From Diplonema japonicum (taxonomy: Eukaryota; Euglenozoa; Diplonemea; Diplonemida; Diplonemidae), in contig OZ025742.1 in the NCBI GenBank assembly GCA_964019335.1, forward strand, positions 310,001 through 374,000: a stretch of 64,000 nucleotides of DNA, given 5' to 3'. The position numbers were made by a program, and so were the translations under genes. The notes below the pieces were generated by a model that saw nothing but the letters and a program-made list of their open reading frames with translations, did not search any database and was not told the DNA's origin. Below, one piece after another: positions 8,786 to 19,865 of this stretch. Position 1 is the stretch's first letter, and every line of letters starts with the position of its first letter.

Positions 8786-10701
8786 ATGGCGCTGAACCTT
8801 CCCCCGTCTTCTTTTGAATCGCAAGGCGCGGGAGGCGCCCCTGCCCCGCTCCCGGCAGATTTTACACCGCTTCCCAGCCTCCCCGAAGTGGAGAAGGTCA
8901 CCACACCGAAACTGATCATCACGGGGTTCCCCCCTTCATGGACCAGCATAGACATCGGGCAGCACTTTGAGACCCTCGGTGTGGTCGTTATCGATTGTGA
9001 TGTTCTGGACAAGGACAGGGCGTACATCGCACTGTCAGGGACAAATGAGGTCCTGAAGGTATTGGACACGGTGAGGCTGCTTCCTCCTGTTGATGGGAAG
9101 TTCAAGATATCAGCAGAAATGGAAACCTTGGGTGGTGGGAAGAAGCGAGCACTCGACGAACCGCAGCAGAGTGCAGCCAAGAGGTGTGCACCTCAGCAAC
9201 AAGCACCCGATGTAGCTAGCCTTCTCCAGATGCTGCAAGGGCAGGAGCAGTCTGTTTCTGCCCCGCCTCCCCCTCCTCAGCCACCCCAGCAAAACGACTC
9301 CGTCTTGCAGCTTCTTCTTCAACAACAACAAGCGAAGGAACAAAAGAGACAGACCAGCAAGAACGAGACCTGCAACAACACCCTGCGGCAAGCAGTGCCG
9401 GCACGAGACGTGCACTCTGCGATAGGTGCGCGCATCGGTCCCTGTGGAATGGTGCCTGCGCAGCAATCCGAGCAAGGCAGCCTCCCTCCCTCCATAACCC
9501 ATGTTCCACCGCCTCCTCAACAGCCCTCCGTGCAATCTCTCCTTGCCGATCTGCTTAAGCAGAAGCAGCCACAGCAACAACAGCCGCCGCAGCTCAGCTC
9601 CCTGTCAACCGCTGTCCAGGACAAGCCTAACATCCAGCAACTCCTGCAGCAGCAGCTGCTGCAGCAACAGCCACAGGTGCAGCTGCAGCCACAACAGCCT
9701 GAAATGGTCAGCCAGATTGCGAAGCTCTTGGGAATGACTGAGGCCAAGTCTGGTGATCCTGTGGCCCCTGCTCCACCCCCGCCGCCGCCCGCAACGTCTC
9801 TCCCTACCTCGCAGGCGGGGATGGAACAGTTGCTTGCCTTGCTTGGGGGAAACAAAACACAGCAACCACAACGACCGCAGCCACAATCACAACCACAACC
9901 CCTGCACCGGCAGCCGACCAGCTTGCAGGACAAACTCCGTGCGTTGGGTGGCGAGAGCAACAACAAGGCAGAGCAGCCCAAGCAAGACATCAAACCGCCA
10001 CCGCCAGCACTAGCACCAGCACCAGCACTAGCACCAGCACCTACAACACCTCAGCCCAAGCAGCGTCCGGAGGGGAGGAACGCCGCATACCTGGTGATGA
10101 AGAGCAGCAGCCACGAGCACCTGGCTCAGTCTATTGAACACGAGCTGTGGTATGCCACGAGGTCAAGATTAATTACACAACCAGGTTCACGTCCAAAGCG
10201 ATGGGAGAAGAGCTGAACAAGCTGCTGCGGGACCACCCTACAGTGATCTTGTTATTCTCTGTGAAGGGGAGCGGCTACTTCACGGGCTACGCCTCGATGC
10301 ATGGCCCTGTCAGACACAGGAGCGAGCATCTGACCATGCAGGTAGGGAGAGGGAGAGGGGGGGAACTCACACCCACACAGGATGTCTTTGACCAGCTTCC
10401 GCACAGCTGGCAGCATATCTTTAGAATTAGCTGGCTCAACGTGGGTGGCGTAGAGTTCAGTGACACGCTCCACCTTAAAGCCGATGGCCGCCCCGTGCAG
10501 TACACCAAGGACGGGGACAGGATCCCAGCTGAGACGGGAGCCGAGCTGTGCAACATGATCGATGCTACGGCAAAAGCAGCTAAGAAGGGCAGTGGTGGCA
10601 GCGGAAGCGCGACTTCGACCCCGGCCTCTAGAGCTGCCCCTCCGCCTTGTGACCTGTCTGCTTTGACTTACGAGGAGTACATGAAAATATGTCAAGGATG
10701 A
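8786..10701 (+). CDS. RRM + YTH-domain RNA-binding protein, three exons
   Basis: The proposed exons are 8786-10149, 10185-10341 and 10381-10701, giving 613 residues. The N-terminus has an RRM-like fold (about residues 40-110, KLIITGFPPSW...). A long Gln/Pro-rich low-complexity region follows, then a C-terminal YTH domain. The YTH domain begins NAAYLVMKSSSHEHL and continues ELWFTSKAMGEEL, LLFSVKGSGYFTGYASM and the FRISWLNV strand. YTH domains read N6-methyladenosine in RNA. The domain is continuous only if a 35-nt GT-AG intron is removed: Trp of ELW is split across the junction and the frame is restored exactly. A second 39-nt GT-AG segment is in frame and without stops; removing it drops an unlikely GR-rich insert. 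The start is the first ATG (TACC-ATG). Confidence 0.85.
10150..10184 (+). other. Intron 1 (35 nt, GT-AG) of the YTH gene
   Basis: The donor is TG|GTATGC and the acceptor ACCAG|GTTC. Splicing joins the two open frames inside the YTH domain at a phase-2 Trp codon. At 35 nt it is near the lower limit known for spliceosomal introns. Confidence 0.85.
10342..10380 (+). other. Intron 2 (39 nt, GT-AG) of the YTH gene, in frame
   Basis: The donor is GCAG|GTAGGG and the acceptor CACAG|GATG. It is 13 codons long without a stop, so retention would insert a Gly/Arg-rich 13-residue loop into the YTH domain rather than truncate it. Confidence 0.7.
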
Positions 10702-11133
10702 AAAAAGGAAAATAATAAATGGGTGGGCGGAGTGTAATAAATACTGTAACACCACAAGGGAATGCAACAAAGAGGAGGAAAGTGTTACCGAGGTTTTTTC
10801 TTCTTCTTCTTTTTTTTAAAAAAAAATATCCCCGCTCACATGGGGTGCACGAAAAAGGAAAAAAAAAAAAAAAAAAAAAAAAAACACGCAAGACAAAAAA
10901 AAAACGACCAAAACGTCCATATCCCCCCCTACCACCCCGCACATTTTTTTTTTTCTCCCTTTTTTTTGTTTCCCAGTGTCTTTCTTTTTTTTTTTGTTTC
11001 TAGTCCCCAGGGAACGAAGGAAAAAAAAAAAAAGGGAAAAAAAAAAAAAAAGAAACAGGAGTGAGGGCACGGGGAAGAGGGGAGGGGGGAAAAGAAAATC
11101 TAAAAAAAAAAAAAAAAAAAAATAATAATAATA
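10702..11133. other. Intergenic spacer of A and T runs
   Basis: Long A and T runs with a little mixed sequence. No gene or RNA recognised. An ATAATAATAATA stretch directly precedes the next start codon. Confidence 0.6.
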
Positions 11134-13053
11134 ATGTTCAAAGAAATCCTGGTGAACCTGCTGGGGTACAAAGGATCATTTGTCACGACAGACCACATCC
11201 CGGGAGCATGGGGTCTTCATAAGGACCTTCACATCGACAAGGGCACCAGGCAGCTTGTTGAAGAACTATTGGTGTTGGGCCCGGTAGTGGAAGGCATCCG
11301 CACATTCTTGGAAGAGGTCGAGAAGGGAACCGCCGCAGGAGTGTCGGAAAAACTATACGCACATTCATTTTGCGAGGGAATTTCGGAAATAATCGGTGAA
11401 TACGAAAAATCTGTGGAAGAACTGTATTCTCAAGCAGAGGATGCGAACATGTCGTTGGGGCAGATAAAAAGCACTCTGACACCTTGGTTCGAGACCCTCC
11501 CTTCATTATCATCCCTAATCATTGAGGTCAAATCAAGACCTACACACATTCTGACCATTGTTGAGTCCGCTGTCCGTTTTGGAACTTCGCGACAATCCCA
11601 CCTCTCAATTCTAAAAAAGGTGAACACAGTACTGCTACGCCACATAGCCGAGTGGGTCATATGGGGCTCGCTGCCATCACAACCCGGGTTTTTCATCGAA
11701 ACAGGACCCGAGCTCGTACCCCTTTTCCAACCGTCCTTCATCCCAACACACTTGAGCAAAAAACTTTTAACGATAGGATCCTACGCAAAAAGAATACGGG
11801 TGAACGGATCAAGCCTACTCGCACAGGATTCATTTACTTTGTACTCTTGCATCACATCCTCGGAGGTACTTCGAGACGGGCCTTTGAACGTGTCGCTTCT
11901 TGAGGATTTAATCACACACACTGAACAGATTATCGGACATGATTTGTGGCGCACGGTGTACTTGGGGAAGGAAGGCTTGGAAACACAATTGAAGGGAATC
12001 GGCGAATTCCTCCTTTGCTTCAAAGGTGACTTCTGGCGGGATTTTGCTGTCGGCGCGGTTGACATCTTAGCAAGGCTGGGACTGCATGCTTTGGACACTC
12101 ATCTAGATGACAGACACGCTTTGAAGACCAAAGAAAAAATAGAAGGCTTGTTTGTCAAAATCGCCTCGAAACTAAAAGACCAAGAGTCGAGGGCTCTCGT
12201 CGAAAAAGTAACGTTTAAATACGTTCAGGACCAAACAACGCTGGGGAAGCTTTTGGAGCCCACGGCGATCCACGACAAGAACTCCGTGTCGGTGCGATTC
12301 TCAAACTATCTTCTAACCGCGACGAGAATGATGAAACTCACGTACTCCCTCCAGCCGCATCACTTAGACCTCTTTGGGGAAGCTGGAATGGAGCTTCTCC
12401 ACAACACCTTCAGCCACTCTTTATACCTTGTCTTCACAGAAGTTATGCTTTCGAACGTGTGGTCTTGTTGTATATCAGTTACAAAACAGCTTGAGAACGA
12501 AACGCGTCGCGGTGGAAAGGACGGAAGCTTTCGAACGAAAAACGATGCTAAAATACAAGCCGGGATCGACACGTTGAAACCATTGCTCTGTCTCAGGCGA
12601 AAAATGGGTTTTTTTATCGAGAATTTGAAGTTCTACGTGGTGACGGACGTGCTGCATGCGAGGTTTTCGCAGTTGGAACGGGAGCTTAAGGACAACGCGA
12701 GAACGTTTGAACAAGCAAAGCTTTTTATCAAACAGGCGCTTGATAAGGTGACGCGAGACGCTTTCTTGGCAGACCCGGGGAAGTCGAATCAAATGATTCT
12801 CTTGACAATTCGCAAGGCGGTTCGCTGCTGCCTCCAGTTGTGGTACATCGCGTACACCACACTTCGTGTTGACGACACCCTTCGGGCGGTGAGCCTCCTG
12901 GCCGGCTACGCCCCGCTGCTCGACGAGCTGTCTAATAGCTTCGATAGGCACGTGAGCGACTTATACGAGGTACTGAAAGGCAGCGCACAAAGCACCACCT
13001 ACCGTCAGCTTTTGACAAGATTGAACTTTAATAAATTCTACAGTAGTCAGTGA
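11134..13053 (+). CDS. TUBGCP4: Gamma-tubulin complex component 4 (GCP4)
   Basis: A single-exon 639-residue protein of the GCP/Spc97-Spc98 family, which holds gamma-tubulin in ring complexes that nucleate microtubules at basal bodies and spindle poles. It begins with the GCP4-like MFKEILVNLLGYKGS. It has the N-terminal GRIP1 segment with a VNTVLLRHIAEWVIWGSL helix pair (about residues 163-182), then a PSFIPTHLSKKLL motif. The C-terminal GRIP2 gamma-tubulin-binding half includes MGFFIENLKFYVVTDVLHARF (split near residue 500), which matches the conserved M-x-F-x-x-N-x-x-x-Y helix. Length (GCP4 orthologues are about 650-670) and lack of large insertions favour GCP4 over GCP2, 3, 5 or 6. The start is the first ATG after an A/T-rich leader. 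Confidence 0.87.
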   Translation: MFKEILVNLLGYKGSFVTTDHIPGAWGLHKDLHIDKGTRQLVEELLVLGPVVEGIRTFLEEVEKGTAAGVSEKLYAHSFCEGISEIIGEYEKSVEELYSQAEDANMSLGQIKSTLTPWFETLPSLSSLIIEVKSRPTHILTIVESAVRFGTSRQSHLSILKKVNTVLLRHIAEWVIWGSLPSQPGFFIETGPELVPLFQPSFIPTHLSKKLLTIGSYAKRIRVNGSSLLAQDSFTLYSCITSSEVLRDGPLNVSLLEDLITHTEQIIGHDLWRTVYLGKEGLETQLKGIGEFLLCFKGDFWRDFAVGAVDILARLGLHALDTHLDDRHALKTKEKIEGLFVKIASKLKDQESRALVEKVTFKYVQDQTTLGKLLEPTAIHDKNSVSVRFSNYLLTATRMMKLTYSLQPHHLDLFGEAGMELLHNTFSHSLYLVFTEVMLSNVWSCCISVTKQLENETRRGGKDGSFRTKNDAKIQAGIDTLKPLLCLRRKMGFFIENLKFYVVTDVLHARFSQLERELKDNARTFEQAKLFIKQALDKVTRDAFLADPGKSNQMILLTIRKAVRCCLQLWYIAYTTLRVDDTLRAVSLLAGYAPLLDELSNSFDRHVSDLYEVLKGSAQSTTYRQLLTRLNFNKFYSSQ

Positions 13054-13295
13054 ATGGGGGATGGGGGTAGATATATTTTTATTATTATTATTTTTTTTTT
13101 TTTGGTAGATTTTTTTTGTTTTTTTTTTGTTTTTTCCCCCCTCCCCCACAATGCCCACTTTTTTTTTTTTTTTTTTTTTTAGATTTCATGATTCTTTTTT
13201 TTTTTTTTCGTTTCAACAAGAAGAAGAAAAATTTAAAAAAAAGGGGGGGGGGAAAGGACACGCCCTGCAAAAGAAAATATAAAAAAAAAAAAAAA

Positions 13296-13636
13296 ATGTA
13301 CGATATCAGCGACAGAGAAGCCAAAGAGTTAGAACAAGCACTATGTGCACTGGAGCAAACCGTCACGGCGGATAAATTTCAGGCATGGAAGAAGAAGAAG
13401 AAAAGAAAGAAAGAAAAAAAAGAAAATTGTGATAATAATAATAAACACAGAAAGTTCGAGAAGATTTCATGGCCCGAAACTGTTGCCACTTTACGGTAGA
13501 TGACGAGAACAAACTGTGCTACACTGAAATACACATGGAGTTCTTGAAAATTATAGAATCGTATATTTGTGAAGAGCTAACGGGTAAAGGGGTAAATATT
13601 GAGGTATAAAAAATAGGAGGGGAAGGGGGGAATCTT

Positions 13637-13684
<48 letters not shown>

Positions 13685-13920
13685 ACAGCGCTTGTTTAAA
13701 GGATTATCTTTAGAAGCTAATGACCGCCAACTCGATTTTGGTGCTTCCCTTGATATTGTGGTATGTGGCGGAAAAAAAAAAAGAAAAAAAAAAAAAAAAA
13801 CAGGATTCGTTGACTGATTTCAACAGTTTCAAAGAGATGATGCTCCGGGCGAAAAATCAATTCTCTGGCCGCCGTAAAGCTGTCGCCGACGGGGTGGAGG
13901 AGCCAAAGAAAAAAAACTAA
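13296..13920 (+). CDS. BART-domain protein (ARL2BP-like), four exons
   Basis: The proposed exons are 13296-13382, 13451-13603, 13689-13760 and 13804-13920, all joined in phase 0, giving 142 residues. The spliced protein reads as a BART domain: an LEQALCALEQTV helix, DFMARNCCHF, then the hallmark ENKLCYTEIH, a second helix FLKIIESYICEEL, and finally SLTDFNSFKEMMLRAK. In ARL2BP this fold binds the small GTPase ARL2; BART domains also occur in ciliary CFAP36. The short total length (ARL2BP is about 160 residues) favours ARL2BP. None of the exons is a convincing gene alone, and the intervening A-rich sequence breaks the frame. Intron 1 needs a GC-AG splice. The Lys/Glu-rich C-terminus ends at TAA 13918-13920. 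Confidence 0.78.
13383..13450 (+). other. Intron 1 (68 nt, GC-AG) of the BART gene
   Basis: The junctions are TTTCAG|GCATGG and ACACAG|AAAGTT. No GT donor lies near the exon end that preserves the BART alignment. Splicing yields ...ADKFQ-KVREDFMARN, which matches the family helix spacing. Confidence 0.65.
13604..13688 (+). other. Intron 2 (85 nt, GT-AG) of the BART gene, mostly poly-A
   Basis: The donor is TTGAG|GTATAA and the acceptor ACACAG|CGC. A run of about 43 A residues (13641-13683) fills half of it. Upstream GT dinucleotides at 13574 and 13582 are alternative donors. Confidence 0.65.
13761..13803 (+). other. Intron 3 (43 nt, GT-AG) of the BART gene
   Basis: The donor is ATTGTG|GTATGT and the acceptor AACAG|GATTCG; the interior is almost all A. 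Removal joins LDIV to DSLTDFNSF in frame. Confidence 0.78.
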
Positions 13921-15819
13921 AACTAAAAATAAAAATAAAAAGAAAAAGAAGAAAATTGGAGGCGAGAATTATTTAAAACCGCCGATGTCCCTCCTGTCTA
14001 GAAAAACTTCTTAACTTAGGTTCAGATATTTTGCTTTGTTTTGCAATGCCTTTCGGGTTTGTTTATCTATTCTCTCTTCCACCCACCCCCTTTTTTTTGC
14101 TCTTTCCTTCTTTCTTTCCCCCCCTTTTTTTAAACCCTTTCCCAAAGGACTTCAGCAGTAACTGAGGTTCGTTAGGGGAAAGGGAAAAAAAAAAAATAAC
14201 AAAGCGAGAGAAGGAGAAAAAAAAATATTCCCCTCTTTTTTTTTTGTTATGTACGCCAGTTTTTTTTTTTCCCTTCCTGTAACCTGCCCCCTCATTTTTT
14301 TTTTTTTGAACGAATATGAGGTGGAAAAAGCGAAACAAACCCCGGAAAAAAAAGAATAAGAAAAAAAAAGAGGAAGGTTTCAAGGAAACAATCAAAACAA
14401 CGAAGAAAGAAACGAGAAAAAAAAAAGAAAAAAAAATATTCAGTTCATTCATTCAAAATTTCATTTCTAATAAGACGAGAATTGAAACTGAAAAAAAAAA
14501 AAAAAAAAAAAAGAAAGAAAGAAAGAAAAAGAAAACATTGTTATTGTAATTTTTTATCAGCAGAAAAAAAAAAGTTGTTGGGCCAGCGGTATGCCTTACA
14601 AATGAAATCTCTTTCTCTTTAACCCCCCCCCCCCCTGCCAACAATCTTTCCCCTTTTTATGAGTATTGTGCTCTTGTGTGCACAAATAAAAAAGTACCCT
14701 CTTTTTTTTTTTTTTTTTTTCCAAATCTAAACTGGTCAGGAAGAGAGAACTCGAAGAACAAGGGTAAAGTGAGTTTAAAAAAAAAAAACTTCTTTTTTTT
14801 TAATTGCCTTTCCCAACAGGCCATATTTTTCTTCTTCCCTTTTTTTTTGTTTTAACATTATTGTCGAGACTAAAAACTAGTTGATGGCAGCGTAATGAGC
14901 TATTTTATTAGGTAAAATTCCGCTCGTGCGCACAAACAAATGGAGCGCCAAACTAGTTTTTTTTTCCCCACTACCTTCCTCTTAACCTACTAGTGCCACC
15001 GATGCACTTCTTTGATTGAAGGAAAACAGGAAGAAAAAAAAAAGAGAAAAAAAAAAAAGAAGGAAAAAATAAAAAAAAGTCAAACAACTATAGATGAATT
15101 CTTTTTCTCCCCCAAAGGCAAATAAAGAAAGTTCACCCCCCCCCCCCCCCCATATTTGCCCGTGTTATAAAATAATTAGCATCGGCCATGTGTTCAAGGG
15201 GGGGTGGTGGTGAGTTATGCGCAATACAAGGGGGGCTCCTCCCTATATAACGGGGCAGACCTAGCAAAATTCATCAGGGCTGGACCAAGTAGTACGGGGA
15301 GGGGAAGTAAAGTGAACTGGACGTAAAAAGCAAAAAAAAAAGAAAAAAAATAAGGAAGAAATAGGGAACCTCTTTCCCTTGCAAACTCTTTTTTTTTAAT
15401 GTTTCCCTTTGTTCTTGGGGGGGGGGGGGGGGGGGAGCAGAAAGTCCCCCCCCCCCGTGCCTGACTGTCTATCAGTCTACTTACTATGCGAGGAAGAATC
15501 TATGATCATTTTGTTATAAAGAAGAAGAAAAAAAAGAGAAATAAAAGAGAGGAGAGGAAGGAAGGAGGAAAAAGCATTATGCTTTGGCCAAGGGGGGGGG
15601 GGTGTTAGGATTTTTAAGATTTCTTTTTGAGTAGAAGAAAAAAAGCCTTTTGTTGTCACAAGCAACATTGACTTTAACCTACTCCCTTTCTTTTTTTTTT
15701 TGTTTTTGTTTTTCTTAGAACTTAGCCCTTAAACAACGAGCCAACGCACTACTAGAAACCCTCCCTTTCTCAACTTTGTTGGAATTGCCCCCTTTCTTTT
15801 TTTTTTTTCTTTCTTTCTT

Positions 15820-15863
<44 letters not shown>

Positions 15864-15932
15864 GAAAGAGAGTCGATTTCAGCACTTTGTTTGTGCAAAC
15901 CCTGAGATTCACTATTTGTTCGTTTTTTTTGA
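13921..15932. other. Intergenic low-complexity spacer
   Basis: Lys/Phe-coding A and T runs, a C run (about 15137-15150), a G run (about 15419-15436) and a 38-nt T run ending near 15862. An imperfect inverted repeat around AAACTAGTT (14875-14960) is visible. Mixed-sequence islands at 13975-14060, 14560-14700 and 15170-15340 could hide small exons or an RNA, but none can be assigned. Confidence 0.5.
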
Positions 15933-18900
15933 CTGGGGACGTCAAGGGAGAGTTTTAATCCGAGCTACCTGGGGCGAGGGAGCCTGGGCGAGCCGACTCT
16001 CAAACGCATAACAGCGCCTGCTACAGCGCACAGCGTGGGTGCGGTCTCAAAGAGATATCTAGCGCTCGAGAAAATCCGCGTGGGTTGTGCTGCTGTAGTC
16101 AGACGGCTGAAGCCTATATGTGGAGCCCCCCCGCATGAGATCTGTAGGGGATGGGACAACGCGGTGCGACGTGCAGTGAACCAGCGTGTCATCCCTGAGA
16201 GCGCGGCGCCGACGGTTGATATGGCCAAGGACGCTGCGGAGCTGCAGGCGAAGGTGCTCCAAGTGCAGAGAACAATGGACCTCGCTAGCAAAGTATCGCG
16301 GGGTGCTAAGCACAAGAGAGAGATGGAGTACCACTTCGCGAAGCATCGCCAAACCATAGCGGGACTAGTGCAGGGAAAACAGTCGAGAGAGCTGCTGGCG
16401 GTCCGGACGGCTGACGGGAGGCTCAGCACCAATCTGGGCGAGATCGACCGCGCGTTCAGGGAGGCATGGAGTCCTGTGTTCCAGATGTACAAAGACAGGC
16501 CAGAACCAACAGCGGAAGAGTTCGTGAGATCCTTCGGGGGGTATATCCCGTACTGCTCGATGTCCACCACGGAGCTCACCTCTGCGCAGCTTCGGAAGGT
16601 CCTCAACAAGAAACAGCGGCAGCATTGTGCAGGGGTAGACGGATGGAGGCTGAGTGAGCTAGCGCACCTACCCTCAGAACTCCTCGATGGCTTCCTGTTC
16701 CTCTTTGACTGGATTGAGACGACCGGCGTGTGGCCACAAGCGATCCTGACTGCCTTGATCACGATGATCCCGAAGTCTGAGTCGGAAGAGCCCTTAGACC
16801 ATCGCCCGATCACGGTCTCCAGTGCCTTCTACCGCCTATGGGCATGTGCCAGGCTCCCCGCTATTCTCGAGTGGCAGGAACGTTGGATCACCCCGACGCA
16901 GCACGGCTTTAGACCAAAACACGGCGTCGATGACCTACTCTTCAAAGTGTGTGCGCAGGTGGAAAATGCTCGACAGGGGGCAGAGCCCCTGTATGGCCTG
17001 TCGGTAGACTTCAGGAAGTGTTTCGACTCCGTCCCTGTCACGTTGACGTTCGACCTTGCGGAGAGACTGGGCATGTCCGAGAATATCCTAAGGCCGCTGA
17101 GATCCATGTACGCCAACCTCGACCGGCGTTTGCGCTTCCAGGCGGGGGTAGGGGAAGTGTTTCGCACCACAAACGGAATCCTCCAGGGCTGCCCTATCTC
17201 ACCCGTCTTCATCAACGCCATCCTCGCTGCCTACACCAGGCGATGCGTCACCACATTCCCTGAAGTCCTACCCATCTCCTACGCGGACGACCTATACCTC
17301 TTCTCTAGGATCTCGGAGAAGGCGGTCCAGAGTTCCATACTCTTGCTGGACGAGCTCTGCCGCTTGACGAACATGTCGGTACACCCGGGGAAAACTAAGG
17401 CCTTTAGCACCAAGAAGGGGTACAGAAGCAGGCTGGCGATGAGGGGCACCTTATTCGATACGGTGAAAAGCGTAACTATGTTGGGGTGTACGGTGTGCCT
17501 GCAGCCCACCAGGACGAAGAACACAAGGATCGCCACGGCGCTGGATGCTGTCGACAGGCTCACAGTGACCCAAATCACGAGAACGCGTAAGGCCCAACTG
17601 ATAGAAGACTGCATCCTACCTGCGGCGCTCTACGGAGTGCTCTACACACCACCCACGGACTCGCTCTTGGACTCCCTCAGGAAGAAGATTACCTCTTGCA
17701 TATGGGGCCCACACAACCCAACACGCTCGTCAGGCGCCCTCCTCGGGGTGGCTTTCAAAGGACACAGGCTGGACCCGTACTCAGCAGCCGCATACCGCAG
17801 GATCACAACGTTTGCGCGGATGATGAGGAGCGACGGTGAGTCCAGTTCACTCGTCAGGGCGTGCAGAGACGGCTACAAGGAGGCCGCCCGGAACGGAAAC
17901 CCCCTCGCCCCGCGCGGGATACTCGGACAGACCCACGAGCTGCTGGAGGAACTAGGGTCCAGCTGGGCGCATTTCGCGCGGCAATGGGTCCCCCTAGAGC
18001 CTGGGGCACTGAAGCATGAGGTCAGGAAGCTCCTGAAGGTCCACCTGCGAGCGAACCTCGTGGAGAGCAGACCCTCCTTTCAGGGGACGGGCGACATCGA
18101 CGAAGTGGCAACCAACGGGCTACACCTGCACCTGGCGAACCGCAACCCTCCCAAAGCACGAAGGGTCCTGCAAGTGATAACTGGGGCTGTTTTCCCGTTC
18201 CACCCCAAGATTATCAACGACACGGTCGGGGGGCGGACGAAATGCATGGGCTGCGACGCTACTTTCGACATTTCGGAACACACGGCGAGACTCCTGGAGC
18301 ACACCCTCTGGGACTGTCAGGCGCACGAGCACATCAGGACAGCTTCCGAGACGCGGGCAGCGCTGTGCACACAACGTAACCAGTGGCCCCGGTGCACGCA
18401 ACTGCACGGCATCGCGACAGTGGGACTCGGGCTGGACACTGCCGAGTTGCAGCTGATGATGGCGGAGATCACTGGTAGCTTACAACTCACCTTTGCACGG
18501 AAAAAGACGATGGACTTCAGCGTTCACCTGTGGAACAGGCCTTTCGAGAAGGGGAGTTTGCTCAAGCCACGGTCACTGAGGTGGTACTACGACAATGGTT
18601 TGAGGCAACAGTGCCTCCCACGGCTCATCCCGCACGTCATCCGATGGCTCTCTGCCCTTCACTGGGGCACGACAGGTGGACAGGTCTCCAGGCTTGAGCT
18701 GGCCATAGACTTCATTGCCACGGTGGGACTCTCACCTTGTGAAGAGGGTGAGGACATCCAAGTGAGCGCGCGTGTAATAGGCCGGGTGATAACGGCACTA
18801 GAACGCATCCACACCAGTAAGGGCATAGCGCCCCTCATCCCAGCTGCGTCAGTAGTTTCTGTCCACTCCCTGCGCACGTTGGGTTACTACAACAGCTCCG

Positions 18901-19082
18901 TAAGGGGCTACTCCTCTAGACCGGTATTCGCCTCCCCGGTGACCCGCCACATCCTTGAGAAACAACTGTACAACTATTGTGTCCTTACCAACTCGGTTGA
19001 GGGTTTTATACCTAAGGTACCGAGGAGGGTGAACGAGGGGCCGAAGGCCACACCACAGCAGAAAGGTTCGATCAAGAGATAG
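15933..19082 (+). pseudogene. Reverse transcriptase of a non-LTR element, no N-terminus
   Basis: The frame is open from just after TGA 15930-15932 to TAG 19080-19082 (about 1,050 codons). It has no ATG before residue 90, so a natural start is lacking. RT motifs are complete: motif A GLSVDFRKCFDS, motif B NGILQGCPISP and motif C SYADDLYLF. They are preceded by a GVDGWRLSEL region and followed by a thumb-like helical part. A CxxC...H...C cluster (CMGCDATFDISEH...LWDCQAH) lies near codon 770. No AP endonuclease or RNase H is visible in the remaining part. QGCPISP separates it from the Ingi/L1Tc-like LINEs at 46-64 kb. The RT core has no internal stop, so the loss looks like 5' truncation on insertion rather than decay. 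Confidence 0.82.
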
Positions 19083-19162
19083 ATTGAGACTCTTCAGGCG
19101 TCCTGCCACATACCGCAGGTACCCTTAAATGTCTCTTTTTTTTTTTTTTTTTTTTTTTTTTT
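15933..19162 (+). mobile_element. 5'-truncated non-LTR retroelement with poly-T 3' end
   Basis: It consists of an RT ORF open from 15933, a short 3' UTR with a hairpin (19091-19135) and a T run. The last 45 nt before the T run recur at 4894-4938, which defines the 3' boundary. The 5' boundary falls within a T-rich region and the first part of the ORF is missing. Confidence 0.78.
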
Positions 19163-19311
19163 CCTCTATGATATGAAGCTGAGCAGGAAAAAGAGGAAAT
19201 GTGTTTCAGCCCTTCAGAAAGTAACTTTATTAACGCCTCCAAGAGGGGAGGTTGAGCGGGAAAATCAATGTCCAATTTTGCTTTCTTTGATCACTCGGAT
19301 TTGAGAGGCAT

Positions 19312-19344
<33 letters not shown>

Positions 19345-19865
19345 TTTCTCTTCTTGATTTACCTATTTTATCATCCCCCCCCCCTCACTCCCTTCCCAAT
19401 AAAACCAATAGAACGGCTGTAGGCAAAGTAAACGGTGAGGGGCGGGGAGGTGAGCACACATTCTTTTTTGCCCCCCCTTCTATTTTCCAGTCCCAGTTTT
19501 TTCCAACAGTAGCCGTGGTCAGCGCTCTGACCTTGAGGCCCGAGTAGCATTTTGAGAGGTAAAAGTGCATTAGAGGGAGAAAAAAAAAACGGGGGGGGGG
19601 AAAAAGAAAAACTTCCCGAACTCGGGTTATTAATTTTTTTGTTCCCCCCTCTCCCCTTCAAAAAAAAAATCCCTATCCCCCCTCTCCCCTTCTCCCCTTC
19701 CCCCCCCTTTTTTTGTTGTCCGGTGCATCGTTATTTTTCTTCCTTTCTTATGTCTTTTCAGTTCAACCCTTTTCATATTTTTATTTTTTATAAAAAAAAA
19801 ACCCCCCGGGGGGGGGGGGGGGAAGAAAATTCTCAAAGAAAAAAAGGGGAAAAAAAAAAAAAACC
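19163..19865. other. Intergenic spacer with possible small exons
   Basis: Low-complexity runs around two mixed islands (19163-19315 and 19385-19570). The first holds a 43-codon + strand ORF (19173-19304, starting MKLSRKKRK), but the minus strand is also open across it. The second has a + strand reading ending ...VAVVSALTLRPE at a TAG. Neither can be tied to a gene. Confidence 0.35.

Noticed and set aside
15170-15340. Possible structured RNA or spliced-leader gene
   Set aside because: Mixed sequence with a TATATAA stretch but no leader-donor (GT) structure or Sm-like site I could defend.
15965-16813. 282-codon minus-strand ORF
   Set aside because: Fully antisense to the RT ORF, Ser/Arg/Cys-rich composition typical of a GC-rich shadow frame.
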